Below are positions 34,483 to 42,364 of a DNA stretch of 64,000 nt, piece after piece. The stretch covers positions 372,001 through 436,000 of the forward strand of contig NZ_CP026514.1 in the NCBI RefSeq assembly GCF_002953935.1. Direction: 5' to 3'. This DNA comes from Arthrobacter sp. PGP41 (GTDB taxonomy: Bacteria; Actinomycetota; Actinomycetes; Actinomycetales; Micrococcaceae). Under the pieces are notes generated by a model that saw only the letters and a list, made by a program, of their open reading frames with translations, made no database searches and was not told the origin of the DNA. How positions within the stretch are numbered: the stretch's first letter is position 1; every line of letters starts with the position of its first letter. The position numbers and the translations under genes were made by a program.

Positions 34483-34505
34483 CATGCTTACTAATTCCTT
34501 GCCAA
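34483..34505 (-). promoter_or_regulatory. TTGGCAA-N8-TAAGCATG motif before the 103-aa gene
   Basis: On the minus strand, TTGGCAA (34505-34499), eight bases, then TAAGCATG (34490-34483). The arrangement is identical to that at 21866-21888. The rest of the interval 34390-34719 holds GC-rich sequence without a supported gene and the iron box at 34671. Confidence 0.45.
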
Positions 34506-34670
34506 ATTGAGGGTCGCCCCTCAGGGCGTCTTGCCCGGTTCCGGTCAGCCGGATATTTTGCAGCAAGGCGGCGCCGCCCGCCAGTCAATGACGTCAAAAA
34601 GCGGCCGCGCGTGGCCGTTTCGGGACCTCTTCGCCAAATACATCACAAAAGTTTGATTAAAAGGGTTACC

Positions 34671-34689
34671 TAAGTAAGGCTTGCCTTTG
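34671..34689. promoter_or_regulatory. DtxR/IdeR-like iron box
   Basis: TAAGTAAGGCTTGCCTTTG agrees with the central 15 positions of the actinobacterial DtxR/IdeR consensus (AGGTWAGSCTWACCT) at 13 of 15. It lies 31 bases before the first siderophore gene in an AT-rich promoter stretch. Iron repression of the operon is the expected outcome. Confidence 0.7.
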
Positions 34690-34719
34690 TTCGATGGAAT
34701 GCCGACCAAAGGAAGACCA

Positions 34720-36390
34720 GTGCCGCTTATGCCCCGCCTTGACGAGCTGGATATGGATGATCCGCCCCACACCAAAGAAGCGACGAGCCAGGACCGGCCA
34801 AGCCATGACCAGCCCGGGCATGACCAGCCAAACCATCAGCGCCCCGTCCAGGAACATGGCGGCCAGGACTTCGGCTCTCGCGTTGAACTCGCGCTGGCGG
34901 CCAGCAACCACCTCCTCAACGCACGCAACTCGCCGCGCTACGTGGCCCACGTGCTGCAGGGCGTAACGGCTGTTGCCACCAAACTTGAGCGGACCGCCCG
35001 GCCGTTCACCGGCGTCGGACCTTCCGAACTGGAGGCCCGCGTAGGTGCCGTGGACCTCGAAACACCGCTGCCGGACACGGCCGCCGCCCTCCAGGAACTC
35101 GAGGATGTGTACCTGCGCGATGCCGTGTACTTCCACGACGCCAAGTATGCCGCCCACCTCAACTGCCCCGTGGTCATCCCGGCGCTGGTGGGCGAGGCCG
35201 TCCTGTCCGCGGTGAACTCCTCCATGGACACGTGGGACCAGAGCGCAGGCGCCACCATGATCGAACGGCGGCTTATTGACTGGACCGCAGAAAGGCTGGA
35301 CCTCGGTGATGCCGCGGACGGAATCTTCACCTCCGGCGGCAGCCAGTCCAACCTGCAGGCCCTTCTGATCGCCCGCAACCACGCCGTCGCCGGCCTGCGG
35401 CAGGACCCTGCCCGCAGCGGACTCCGGCTTCCGGCGCTGCTGGACACGCTGCGGATCTTCACGTCCGAGGACAGCCACTTCAGTATCCAGAAGTCGTCAT
35501 CAATGCTGGGCCTGGGGTTCGACGCCGTCGTTACCGTCCCTTGCACGCCGGACCACCGGATGGATCCTGCCGCCCTCGCACAGGCCATGGCCGAGGCGCG
35601 GGACGCCGGTTTGACTCCGATGGCGGTGGTGGCCACCGCGGGCACCACGGACTTCGGCGCTGTCGATCCGCTCCCGGAGCTCGCCGCACTGGCCCGGGAC
35701 CACGGGGCATGGTTCCACGTGGACGCTGCCTACGGCGGCGGGCTCATTGTCTCCGGCCGCTACCGGCACCTCCTCGACGGCACGGGGCTTGCCGACTCAG
35801 TCACCGTGGACTTCCACAAGACCTTCTTCCAGCCGGTCAGCTCCAGCGCCCTGCTGGTGCGCGAACGGGCCATGCTGCGCCACGTCACCTACTACGCGGA
35901 CTACCTGAACCCGCAGAGCGCAGCGCTGGCGGCCATCCCCAACCAGGTGGACAAGAGCATCCAAACCACCCGCCGGTTCGACGCCCTGAAGCTGTGGCTC
36001 ACCCTGCGGATCATGGGCGCGGACGCCGTTGGCGCCCTGTTTGACGAAGCCATAGACCTCGCTGCGCGCGTGGGCACGCTCCTCGCCGCCGAAGACGACT
36101 TCGAACTCGCCGCCCCGCCCCAGCTCAGCACCCTGGTCTTCCGGTATCGGCCCCGCCTGGACAGCGGCGGCCGGCTCAGCGAGGACGCGGCAGATGCCCT
36201 CAACCCGGCCATCCGGGCGGCGGTCTTCGCGTCCGGGGAAGCGGTGGTCGCCGGAACCACGGTGGGCGGCCGGCACTACCTGAAGTTCACGCTCCTCAAC
36301 GCCGAGGCCACACTCGAGGATATTTCCGGCATCATCAACCTCCTGCGCCGCACGGGCGCCGGGCTGCTGCACAACGAGGCGGGCGCATGA
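34720..36390 (+). CDS. PLP-dependent decarboxylase of siderophore biosynthesis (DesA-like)
   Basis: A 556-residue group II decarboxylase, probably lysine to cadaverine (DesA) or diaminobutyrate decarboxylase. GTG 34720 is preceded by AAAGGAAG; ATG 34729 is the next option. The PLP lysine is Lys367 (VTVDFHKTFFQPVSSS). Other family blocks are FTSGGSQSNLQALLIARNHA, SEDSHFSIQKSSSMLGLG and HVDAAYGGGLIVSGRYRHLL. The first 45 residues are an unusual His/Asp/Gln/Pro-rich tail with HDQP repeats, absent from typical DesA of about 480 residues. It ends in an ATGA overlap with the hydroxylase gene. Confidence 0.9.
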   Translation: MPLMPRLDELDMDDPPHTKEATSQDRPSHDQPGHDQPNHQRPVQEHGGQDFGSRVELALAASNHLLNARNSPRYVAHVLQGVTAVATKLERTARPFTGVGPSELEARVGAVDLETPLPDTAAALQELEDVYLRDAVYFHDAKYAAHLNCPVVIPALVGEAVLSAVNSSMDTWDQSAGATMIERRLIDWTAERLDLGDAADGIFTSGGSQSNLQALLIARNHAVAGLRQDPARSGLRLPALLDTLRIFTSEDSHFSIQKSSSMLGLGFDAVVTVPCTPDHRMDPAALAQAMAEARDAGLTPMAVVATAGTTDFGAVDPLPELAALARDHGAWFHVDAAYGGGLIVSGRYRHLLDGTGLADSVTVDFHKTFFQPVSSSALLVRERAMLRHVTYYADYLNPQSAALAAIPNQVDKSIQTTRRFDALKLWLTLRIMGADAVGALFDEAIDLAARVGTLLAAEDDFELAAPPQLSTLVFRYRPRLDSGGRLSEDAADALNPAIRAAVFASGEAVVAGTTVGGRHYLKFTLLNAEATLEDISGIINLLRRTGAGLLHNEAGA

Positions 36391-37757
36391 GCACCACCGC
36401 CGCCCAAAAGGCAGGCACGCGCAGGATCTACGACTTTGCCGCGGTCGGCGTCGGGCCCTTCAACCTGGGCCTCGCCGCACTGGCTGAACCGGTGGAAGGG
36501 CTGGACGGCATCTTCCTGGAACGCAGGGAATCCTTTGACTGGCACCCGGGGATGATGCTGGAGCCGGCCCACCTGCAAGTGCCCTTCATGGCTGACCTCG
36601 TCACGCTGGCCGATCCCACCTCGCCATACTCATTCCTGAACTTCCTCAAGCAGACCGGGAGGCTCTACCGGTTCTACATCCGGGAAAACTTCTACCCGCT
36701 GCGGGCCGAGTACAACCAGTACTGCCAGTGGGTGGCCGGGCAGTTGCCCTGCGTCCGTTTTGGCACAGCCGTGCTGGATGCAACGCACGACGACGGCGTG
36801 TACCGGCTCTCCGTCTCCGGTCCGGGAGGGCCTGAGGTGCTGCTGGCGCGGCGGCTGGTGCTGGGCACCGGCACCTCCCCGTACGTGCCGGGGGCTGCGG
36901 CAGGGATAGTGGCCGATTCACTCGCGGGAGCCGGGGGAGTGGTCCTCCACAATGCCGACTACCTGGCGCGGAAGGCAGAACTGCAGCAGCAGCGCAGCAT
37001 CACCATCCTGGGCAGCGGCCAGAGCGCCGCCGAGATCTACTACGAACTGCTCCAGGAGTCGGACGCCCACGGCTACCAGCTGAACTGGGTGACCCGTTCC
37101 GGCCGGTTCTTCCCGCTCGAATACACCAAGCTGACCCTGGAGATGACCTCGCCCGAGTATGTGGACTACTTCCACGCCCTCCCGCAGCACCAGCGCGATT
37201 ATCTGAACAAGGCCCAGAAGAACCTCTACAAAGGCATCAACCCGGACCTGATCGACGCCATCTACGACCTGCTCTACACCAAAAGCATCTCCGGAATGGT
37301 GGACACCCGGCTGCTGACGCACTCGAGCCTGACCGCGGCCCAGTGGAACGCTGAGGCCGGGACCCACACCCTTCACCTGGAACATGCGGAGCAGGGCGCG
37401 TCCTACACACTGGACAGCGAAGCGGTGGTGCTCGCCACAGGCTACGGCTACCAGGAACCAGGTTTCCTCGCCGGCATCCGGGACCGCATCGCCCGGGACA
37501 GCGCGGGCAGGTTCGCCGTGGACCGGAACTACAGCGCCGGCGTCCATCCCGGCGAGATCTTCGTCCAGAATGCCGAGCTGCACACCCACGGGTTCGCCAC
37601 CCCGGACCTGGGCATGGGCGCCTACCGCAATTCCTGCATCCTGCGCGAAATCACCGGCCGCGAGGTGTACCCCGTGGAGCGCAGTATTGCGTTCCAGCAG
37701 TTCGGGGCGCCGGCTGCGGTTGGCTCTCCGCTGGATTTTGGACCGGTGCCGGCATGA
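36387..37757 (+). CDS. lysine/ornithine N-monooxygenase (DesB-like)
   Basis: A 456-residue flavin-dependent N-hydroxylase of the IucD/SidA/PvdA family. The FAD motif is FAAVGVGPFNLGLAALAEP near residue 17. FDWHPGMMLEPAHLQVPFMADLVTLADPTSPYSFLNFL is the family signature. The NADPH motif is ILGSGQSAAEIYYELL near residue 208, and VVLATGYGY closes the site. With the adjacent decarboxylase it would make N-hydroxycadaverine. Both ends overlap neighbours by four bases, so stoichiometric expression is enforced. Confidence 0.92.
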   Translation: MSTTAAQKAGTRRIYDFAAVGVGPFNLGLAALAEPVEGLDGIFLERRESFDWHPGMMLEPAHLQVPFMADLVTLADPTSPYSFLNFLKQTGRLYRFYIRENFYPLRAEYNQYCQWVAGQLPCVRFGTAVLDATHDDGVYRLSVSGPGGPEVLLARRLVLGTGTSPYVPGAAAGIVADSLAGAGGVVLHNADYLARKAELQQQRSITILGSGQSAAEIYYELLQESDAHGYQLNWVTRSGRFFPLEYTKLTLEMTSPEYVDYFHALPQHQRDYLNKAQKNLYKGINPDLIDAIYDLLYTKSISGMVDTRLLTHSSLTAAQWNAEAGTHTLHLEHAEQGASYTLDSEAVVLATGYGYQEPGFLAGIRDRIARDSAGRFAVDRNYSAGVHPGEIFVQNAELHTHGFATPDLGMGAYRNSCILREITGREVYPVERSIAFQQFGAPAAVGSPLDFGPVPA

Positions 37758-38323
37758 CTTTCACCTTCCGCTGCCTCGACGCCGAAGCCGACGCGCCGCT
37801 CCTCCACAGTTGGGTGATCCAGCCCTATGCATCGTTCTGGGGCATGCTGTCCGCCAGCGTGGAGGACGTGGCGCTGGAATACAGGAACATCCAAACCAGC
37901 GGCCACCACCACGCGGTGCTCGGGCTCGACGGCGGCGTCCCCTCCTTCCTGATGGAGGAGTACCTTCCCGCGTCCTCGCCGCTGGCCGCTGTGTACCCCG
38001 TCCATCCCGGGGACGTGGGGATGCACCTGCTGGTGGCCCCGCCGTCGGCCGCTCCCGTGCGCGGGTACACCGCCGCCGTGATGGACGCCGTCCTGGCACG
38101 CCTCTTCAGCAAGCCGGGCGTGGACCGCATCGTGGTGGAGCCGGATATCCGGAACACCAGGATCCACGCCCTGAATCAACGCCTGGGCTTCCAGCCCGCC
38201 AGGGTGGTCGCGTTGCCGGACAAGGACGCGCTGCTGAGTTTCTGCAGCCGCGACGATTACCTGGCCGCCCGAATGTCCCTTCTGCCCGCCCTTACGCCCG
38301 TAACCCAGGGAGCACCACTATGA
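37754..38323 (+). CDS. siderophore acyltransferase (GNAT, DesC/AlcB/IucB-like)
   Basis: A 189-residue GNAT-fold acyltransferase of the RhbD/AlcB group. It begins FRCLDAEADAPLLHSWVIQP and contains YPVHPGDVGMHLLVAPPSAA, VMDAVLARLFSKPGVDRIVVEPDIRNTRIHALNQRLGFQPARVV. It should transfer an acetyl, succinyl or similar group from CoA to the N-hydroxy-diamine, giving the hydroxamate. The gene overlaps the hydroxylase and the synthetase by four bases each (ATGA). Donor specificity decides which desferrioxamine-type product is made and is not visible here. Confidence 0.9.
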   Translation: MTFTFRCLDAEADAPLLHSWVIQPYASFWGMLSASVEDVALEYRNIQTSGHHHAVLGLDGGVPSFLMEEYLPASSPLAAVYPVHPGDVGMHLLVAPPSAAPVRGYTAAVMDAVLARLFSKPGVDRIVVEPDIRNTRIHALNQRLGFQPARVVALPDKDALLSFCSRDDYLAARMSLLPALTPVTQGAPL

Positions 38324-40206
38324 CTATCGAACTCGATTCCGCCACCACCACCCCCGGGCAGGCCTCCGCCGGCCCTGCACCGCATCCCAGCCCCGTACCG
38401 CATCTCACCGGCGAGAGGTGGGACAACGCCAACCGGCACGTGCTCCGCAAGGCACTCGCTGAGTTCTCCCACGAACGGATCCTCACGCCGGAACCGATAG
38501 GGGATGATCCTGAAGGGGCCGGGGCGGGCAGGAGCGGCCGCTACCGCCTCCGCAGCGATGACGGCGCCTCCGAGTACCAGTTCCACGCCCGGATCCTGTA
38601 CATGGACCACTGGTCCATCGATCCCGCCTCCATCCGGCACGTCCGGGGCGGCACCGAGGCGCCGCTGGACGTGCTGGAGTTCATCACGGAGTTCCACGGG
38701 ATGCTGGGCATAAACCTCCAGATGCTCCCCGTCTACCTCGAGGAGGTCAGCAGCACCCTGGCGAGCCACGCCTACAAGCAGTGGGCCGGCCGGCCGCCAG
38801 CGGCTGAACTCGCTGCCGGAACCACCGGGGGCCAGGACCCGGCCGCCGACTTCCAGGCCATTGAGCGCAGCATGACCGAGGGCCACCCCTGCTTTGTTGC
38901 CAATAACGGGCGCCTTGGCTTCGGCATCAGCGACTACCACGCCTTCGCGCCGGAAACGGGTGCGCCGGTGCAGCTGGAGTGGATCGCCGTGCAGCGCAGC
39001 CACGCCGTCTTCACTGCATCGGAAGGTCTGGACTACGGGGCGCACCTGCAGGCCGAACTCGGATCCCTGCTGGGCACCTTCACCGCCGAACTGCAGCTGC
39101 AGGGACTCGACCCGGACCAGTACTTCCTCATGCCGGTACATCCCTGGCAGTGGGAGAACAAGCTCGCGGTGACGTTCGCGGCGGAGATTGCCCGGCAACG
39201 CATCGTCCACTTGGGCACCGGGACGGACACCTACCAGGCGCAGCAGTCGATCCGGACGTTCTTCAATACCAGCGACCCCGCCCGGCACTACGTCAAGACG
39301 GCCATGTCCGTGTTGAACATGGGCTTCATGCGCGGGCTGTCGCCGGAATACATGAAGGCCACCCCGGCCATCAACGACTGGCTGCGGAACCTGGTCGAGG
39401 CGGACGATGCACTTCAGCGCCGCGGATTCACCTTGATCGGCGAGGTCGCCGCCATCGGCTACCACAACGGCTATTACGAGGCAGGCGCTCCGGGCGGTTC
39501 GCCCTACCGGAAGATGCTCTCCGCCCTGTGGCGCGAAAGCCCGCTGCCGCTGCTGCAGGACGGGCAGCAGCTGGCCACCATGGCCTCGCTCCTGCACGTT
39601 GACGCGAGCGGCAGGCCGATGGTTTCGGCGCTCATCGAGCGCTCAGGACTGGCCGCGGGGGACTGGCTGCGGCGTTATTTCGAGGCCTACCTGGTTCCGC
39701 TGGTGCATTGCCTCTTCCGGTATGAGCTGGCGTTCATGCCGCACGGCGAGAACGTGATCCTGGTGCTGGACAACGGCGTGCCGGCCAGGGCCGTCATGAA
39801 GGACATCGCCGAGGAAATCGTGGTGATGGGGGACCGGCTGGACCTGCCGGATGACGTATCCCGGATCCGGGCGGAGATTCCGGACGGCCAGAAGGTGCTG
39901 GCCATCTTCACGGACATCTTCGACTGCATCTTCCGTTTCCTCGCCGCCATCCTGGACGGGGACGGAAAGCTGGGCCAGGACGACTTCTGGCGGATCGCCG
40001 CCGCTGCCATCAAGGACTACCAGGGGCAGCATCCGGAACTTGCCGGCCAGTTCTCCCGGCATGACCTCTTTGCCGCCGACTTCGAGCTGTCCTGCCTGAA
40101 CCGGCTCCAACTGCGCAACAACCAGCAGATGCTGGACCTGGCAGACCCGTCCGGCGGGCTCCAAATGGCAGGGCGCCTGGCCAATCCGCTGGCGAGGTTC
40201 GCCTGA
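38320..40206 (+). CDS. NIS siderophore synthetase (IucA/IucC family, DesD-like)
   Basis: A 628-residue NRPS-independent siderophore synthetase that couples hydroxamate diamines with ATP. ATG 38320 overlaps the stop of the acyltransferase. The longer open frame upstream is a shadow of the two preceding genes. Conserved blocks are SMTEGHPCFVANNGRLGFGI (nucleotide site), MPVHPWQWENKL (HPWQ motif), IRTFFNTSDPARHYVKTAMSVLNMGFMRGLSPEYM and PHGENVILVLDNGVPARAVMKDIAEEI. It would oligomerise and cyclise the hydroxamate monomers. No exporter, receptor or esterase gene is adjacent. Confidence 0.92.
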   Translation: MTIELDSATTTPGQASAGPAPHPSPVPHLTGERWDNANRHVLRKALAEFSHERILTPEPIGDDPEGAGAGRSGRYRLRSDDGASEYQFHARILYMDHWSIDPASIRHVRGGTEAPLDVLEFITEFHGMLGINLQMLPVYLEEVSSTLASHAYKQWAGRPPAAELAAGTTGGQDPAADFQAIERSMTEGHPCFVANNGRLGFGISDYHAFAPETGAPVQLEWIAVQRSHAVFTASEGLDYGAHLQAELGSLLGTFTAELQLQGLDPDQYFLMPVHPWQWENKLAVTFAAEIARQRIVHLGTGTDTYQAQQSIRTFFNTSDPARHYVKTAMSVLNMGFMRGLSPEYMKATPAINDWLRNLVEADDALQRRGFTLIGEVAAIGYHNGYYEAGAPGGSPYRKMLSALWRESPLPLLQDGQQLATMASLLHVDASGRPMVSALIERSGLAAGDWLRRYFEAYLVPLVHCLFRYELAFMPHGENVILVLDNGVPARAVMKDIAEEIVVMGDRLDLPDDVSRIRAEIPDGQKVLAIFTDIFDCIFRFLAAILDGDGKLGQDDFWRIAAAAIKDYQGQHPELAGQFSRHDLFAADFELSCLNRLQLRNNQQMLDLADPSGGLQMAGRLANPLARFA

Positions 40207-40274
40207 GGACCGCGCCCGGCATTCCACGGGCAGGGCGCCGGGACAGGAGACCGGCGCCTCGCTAGGCTTTCAGC

Positions 40275-41081
40275 ATGACCACGCCGCACCCCCAGCAGGA
40301 ACTGTCCGGGACAACAGCCCTCATCACCGGAGCCAGTGCGGGGCTGGGGTCCGAGTTCGCGCGCCAGCTCGCCGCCCAGGGCTGCAACCTTGTGCTGGTG
40401 GCGCGGAACCGGGCCCGCCTCGAGGAAGCAGCGGCAGGCCTGGAACGGCGCTACGGAACCACGGCTGAGGTGCTTCCCGCGGACCTGGCGGACGACGACG
40501 GCGTGGCCGCCGTCGTCGAACGCCTCTCCGATGCGCGGCGGCCGGTGGGGATCCTTGTCAACAACGCCGGGATCGGCCTGCTGCACAACTTCGAGGACAA
40601 TCACATCTCGGAAGAGAAGAAACACCTCAAGCTGCACGGGGAAACCGCCATGGAGCTCACCCACGCCGCACTGAAGGGCATGCTGGAGCGGGGCGAGGGC
40701 AGGATCATCAACGTGGCAAGCATCGCCGCGTTCCTGCCGCGCGGCACCTACTCCGCGGCGAAGGCCTGGCTGGTGAGTTTCAGCCGCTGGGCCAACCTGG
40801 CCTACGGCAAACAGGGCATCAAGGTCACCGCGGTGTGCCCGGGCTTCACCCACACGGAGTTCCACGACCGGATGGGCATGGACAAGTCCGTGGCGCCGTC
40901 GTGGGCCTGGCTCGACGCCGGGCGGGTGGTGCGGGAAGGCCTGGCGGACAACGCCCGTGGCAAGGCGGTCTCCATCCCCTCCAAGCGGTACAAGGTAGTG
41001 GCGGCCGTTGCCCGGGTGGCGCCTGCGAGGCTAGTGGCGGGGCCGCCGCGGAAGCCGAAACAGGGGCTGAAGCCCGAGTAA
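40275..41081 (+). CDS. SDR family NAD(P)-dependent oxidoreductase
   Basis: A 268-residue classical short-chain dehydrogenase. The cofactor motif is ALITGASAGLGSEFARQLAAQGCNLVLVARNRARLE. NNAGIG and the catalytic YxxxK pair Tyr159-Lys163 (GTYSAAKAWLVSF) are in place, with VCPGFTHTEFHDRMG after. The arginine following the second strand suggests NADP(H). It follows the siderophore operon by 68 bases but lies past its functional set. The 3' end overlaps the convergent FUSC gene by 51 bases. Confidence 0.88.
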   Translation: MTTPHPQQELSGTTALITGASAGLGSEFARQLAAQGCNLVLVARNRARLEEAAAGLERRYGTTAEVLPADLADDDGVAAVVERLSDARRPVGILVNNAGIGLLHNFEDNHISEEKKHLKLHGETAMELTHAALKGMLERGEGRIINVASIAAFLPRGTYSAAKAWLVSFSRWANLAYGKQGIKVTAVCPGFTHTEFHDRMGMDKSVAPSWAWLDAGRVVREGLADNARGKAVSIPSKRYKVVAAVARVAPARLVAGPPRKPKQGLKPE

Positions 41082-42140
41082 AGCCGACGGTGAGCGCGAC
41101 CCCGCCCGCCGGACAGCCACCACCACGCCGATTCCCACCAGAGCCCCCACCAGGGTCTCCACGCCGCGCTCCTGGATCAGGACCGCCGGATCGGCGGGGG
41201 CTGCGAGTTGGGTCATCAGCAAAATGACCGGCGTGAAGGAAACCATGGCCAGGCCGTAGTGGCGGGTCATGAACAGTTCGGTGGTGAACTGGAAGAGAAT
41301 CACCAGGAGCGCCAGCACCACGGCCTGCCGGCCCGGGAAGAGGCCCGCCAGGGACCACGGCACCGGAAGAATGGCGGCGGCGGTGACCCCCAGTCCCACG
41401 AACGTCCCCACGATGCGGTGGATGCCCCGCCGGACGCAGCTGGGAAGATCGGCCCCGGCCAGCGGCACGGCGGCGGCGGCCATGGCCCAGTGCGGATGGC
41501 CGCTGCCCGTCAGGACGCCCACAGTGCCGGCCGCACCCACGGCCAGGACATACCGGGAAGCATGCACCAGCATCTCCCGCTTCCCGGCGGGGCCCGGGGC
41601 CGGAACGGTCCGGACGGCACCGCGCTGCCAGGACCTGCGGCGGATCCAGCCGCCGAAGCCCACCAGCATGGAGAACGCGGCGGATCCTGCGGCGATCAGC
41701 ATGGCCACCTGCCACGGAACCACGGTGGGCACCGAGGCGCAGGCCCCCAGCGCGAGGATCCCAAAGAACGGACCGTTGGGCTTGAGCCGCACGCGGTCCG
41801 CAAAGATGGATCCGACGCCGGCGAGGACAGCCTCCACCCCCACCAACCACCAGGAATGAAGGTGGTTGACGGACAGGAACACGCCCACCGCCACACCGCC
41901 CAGCAGGACGACGGCGGCCCTGGACTGGTGCCGGAGCCGGAACTGGTGCGGCTCTGAGCGCCCGTACATGCCGGTCAGTGCACCAAAGACGGCGTAGATC
42001 ATGAGGTCTGAACGGCCCATGGCAAGGAGCAGGAGTGAGGGGACCGCGACGCTGAGGGCTACGCGGAACGCCGCCAGATGGTCATTGTTCGCAGGTTCCA
42101 GCCGGTGGAGCGCGCGCACCTGCAGGAGGACGCGTTCCAT
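41031..42140 (-). CDS. FUSC family inner-membrane protein
   Basis: A 369-residue protein with two clusters of about five hydrophobic helices around a short basic central loop (GGWIRRRSWQRGAVRTV), the layout of FUSC/YccS-like putative efflux or aromatic-acid exporter components. Signatures are HLAAFRVALSVAVPSLLLLAMG, YAVFGALTGMYGR and the GTFVGLGVTAAAILP block. It ends VRRAGSRSPSALLGLQPLFR. The single-protein version lacks the large cytoplasmic domain of AaeB. Its 3' end overlaps the SDR gene in the opposite direction. Confidence 0.82.
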   Translation of the reverse strand: MERVLLQVRALHRLEPANNDHLAAFRVALSVAVPSLLLLAMGRSDLMIYAVFGALTGMYGRSEPHQFRLRHQSRAAVVLLGGVAVGVFLSVNHLHSWWLVGVEAVLAGVGSIFADRVRLKPNGPFFGILALGACASVPTVVPWQVAMLIAAGSAAFSMLVGFGGWIRRRSWQRGAVRTVPAPGPAGKREMLVHASRYVLAVGAAGTVGVLTGSGHPHWAMAAAAVPLAGADLPSCVRRGIHRIVGTFVGLGVTAAAILPVPWSLAGLFPGRQAVVLALLVILFQFTTELFMTRHYGLAMVSFTPVILLMTQLAAPADPAVLIQERGVETLVGALVGIGVVVAVRRAGSRSPSALLGLQPLFRLPRRPRH

Positions 42141-42257
42141 GACTCATCACCTCTTGCTGTTTCAGTACGGCCTTTTGGAAGCTATCACCGCGGGGCAGGG
42201 CAGATCACCTTCGAAGTCCGCCGCAGGACTCGGAACGTCATTCTGGCCGGCACGCCA

Positions 42258-42305
42258 AAGGCCCGCCCTTCGTGCTTCCTCCAAGGAAACACGCGGGCGG
42301 GCCTT
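42258..42305. terminator. strong hairpin downstream of the MHS symporter gene
   Basis: AAGGCCCGCCC (42258-42268) and GGGCGGGCCTT (42295-42305) are perfect 11-base arms, extended inside by GTGCTTCC/GGAAACAC. On the minus strand it follows the symporter stop at 42365 by 60 bases and ends in CCTTTGG. Confidence 0.6.
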
Positions 42306-42364
42306 CTGAGCGCGGGCTGCTAGGCGTGCCCCGGACCGGCAGGGCCGGTTCCGCCGGAGCGCAA

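Noticed and set aside
37384..38319. Upstream extension of the IucA/IucC synthetase frame
   Set aside because: It would run out of phase through the hydroxylase and acyltransferase genes. The ATGA overlap at 38320 is the natural start.
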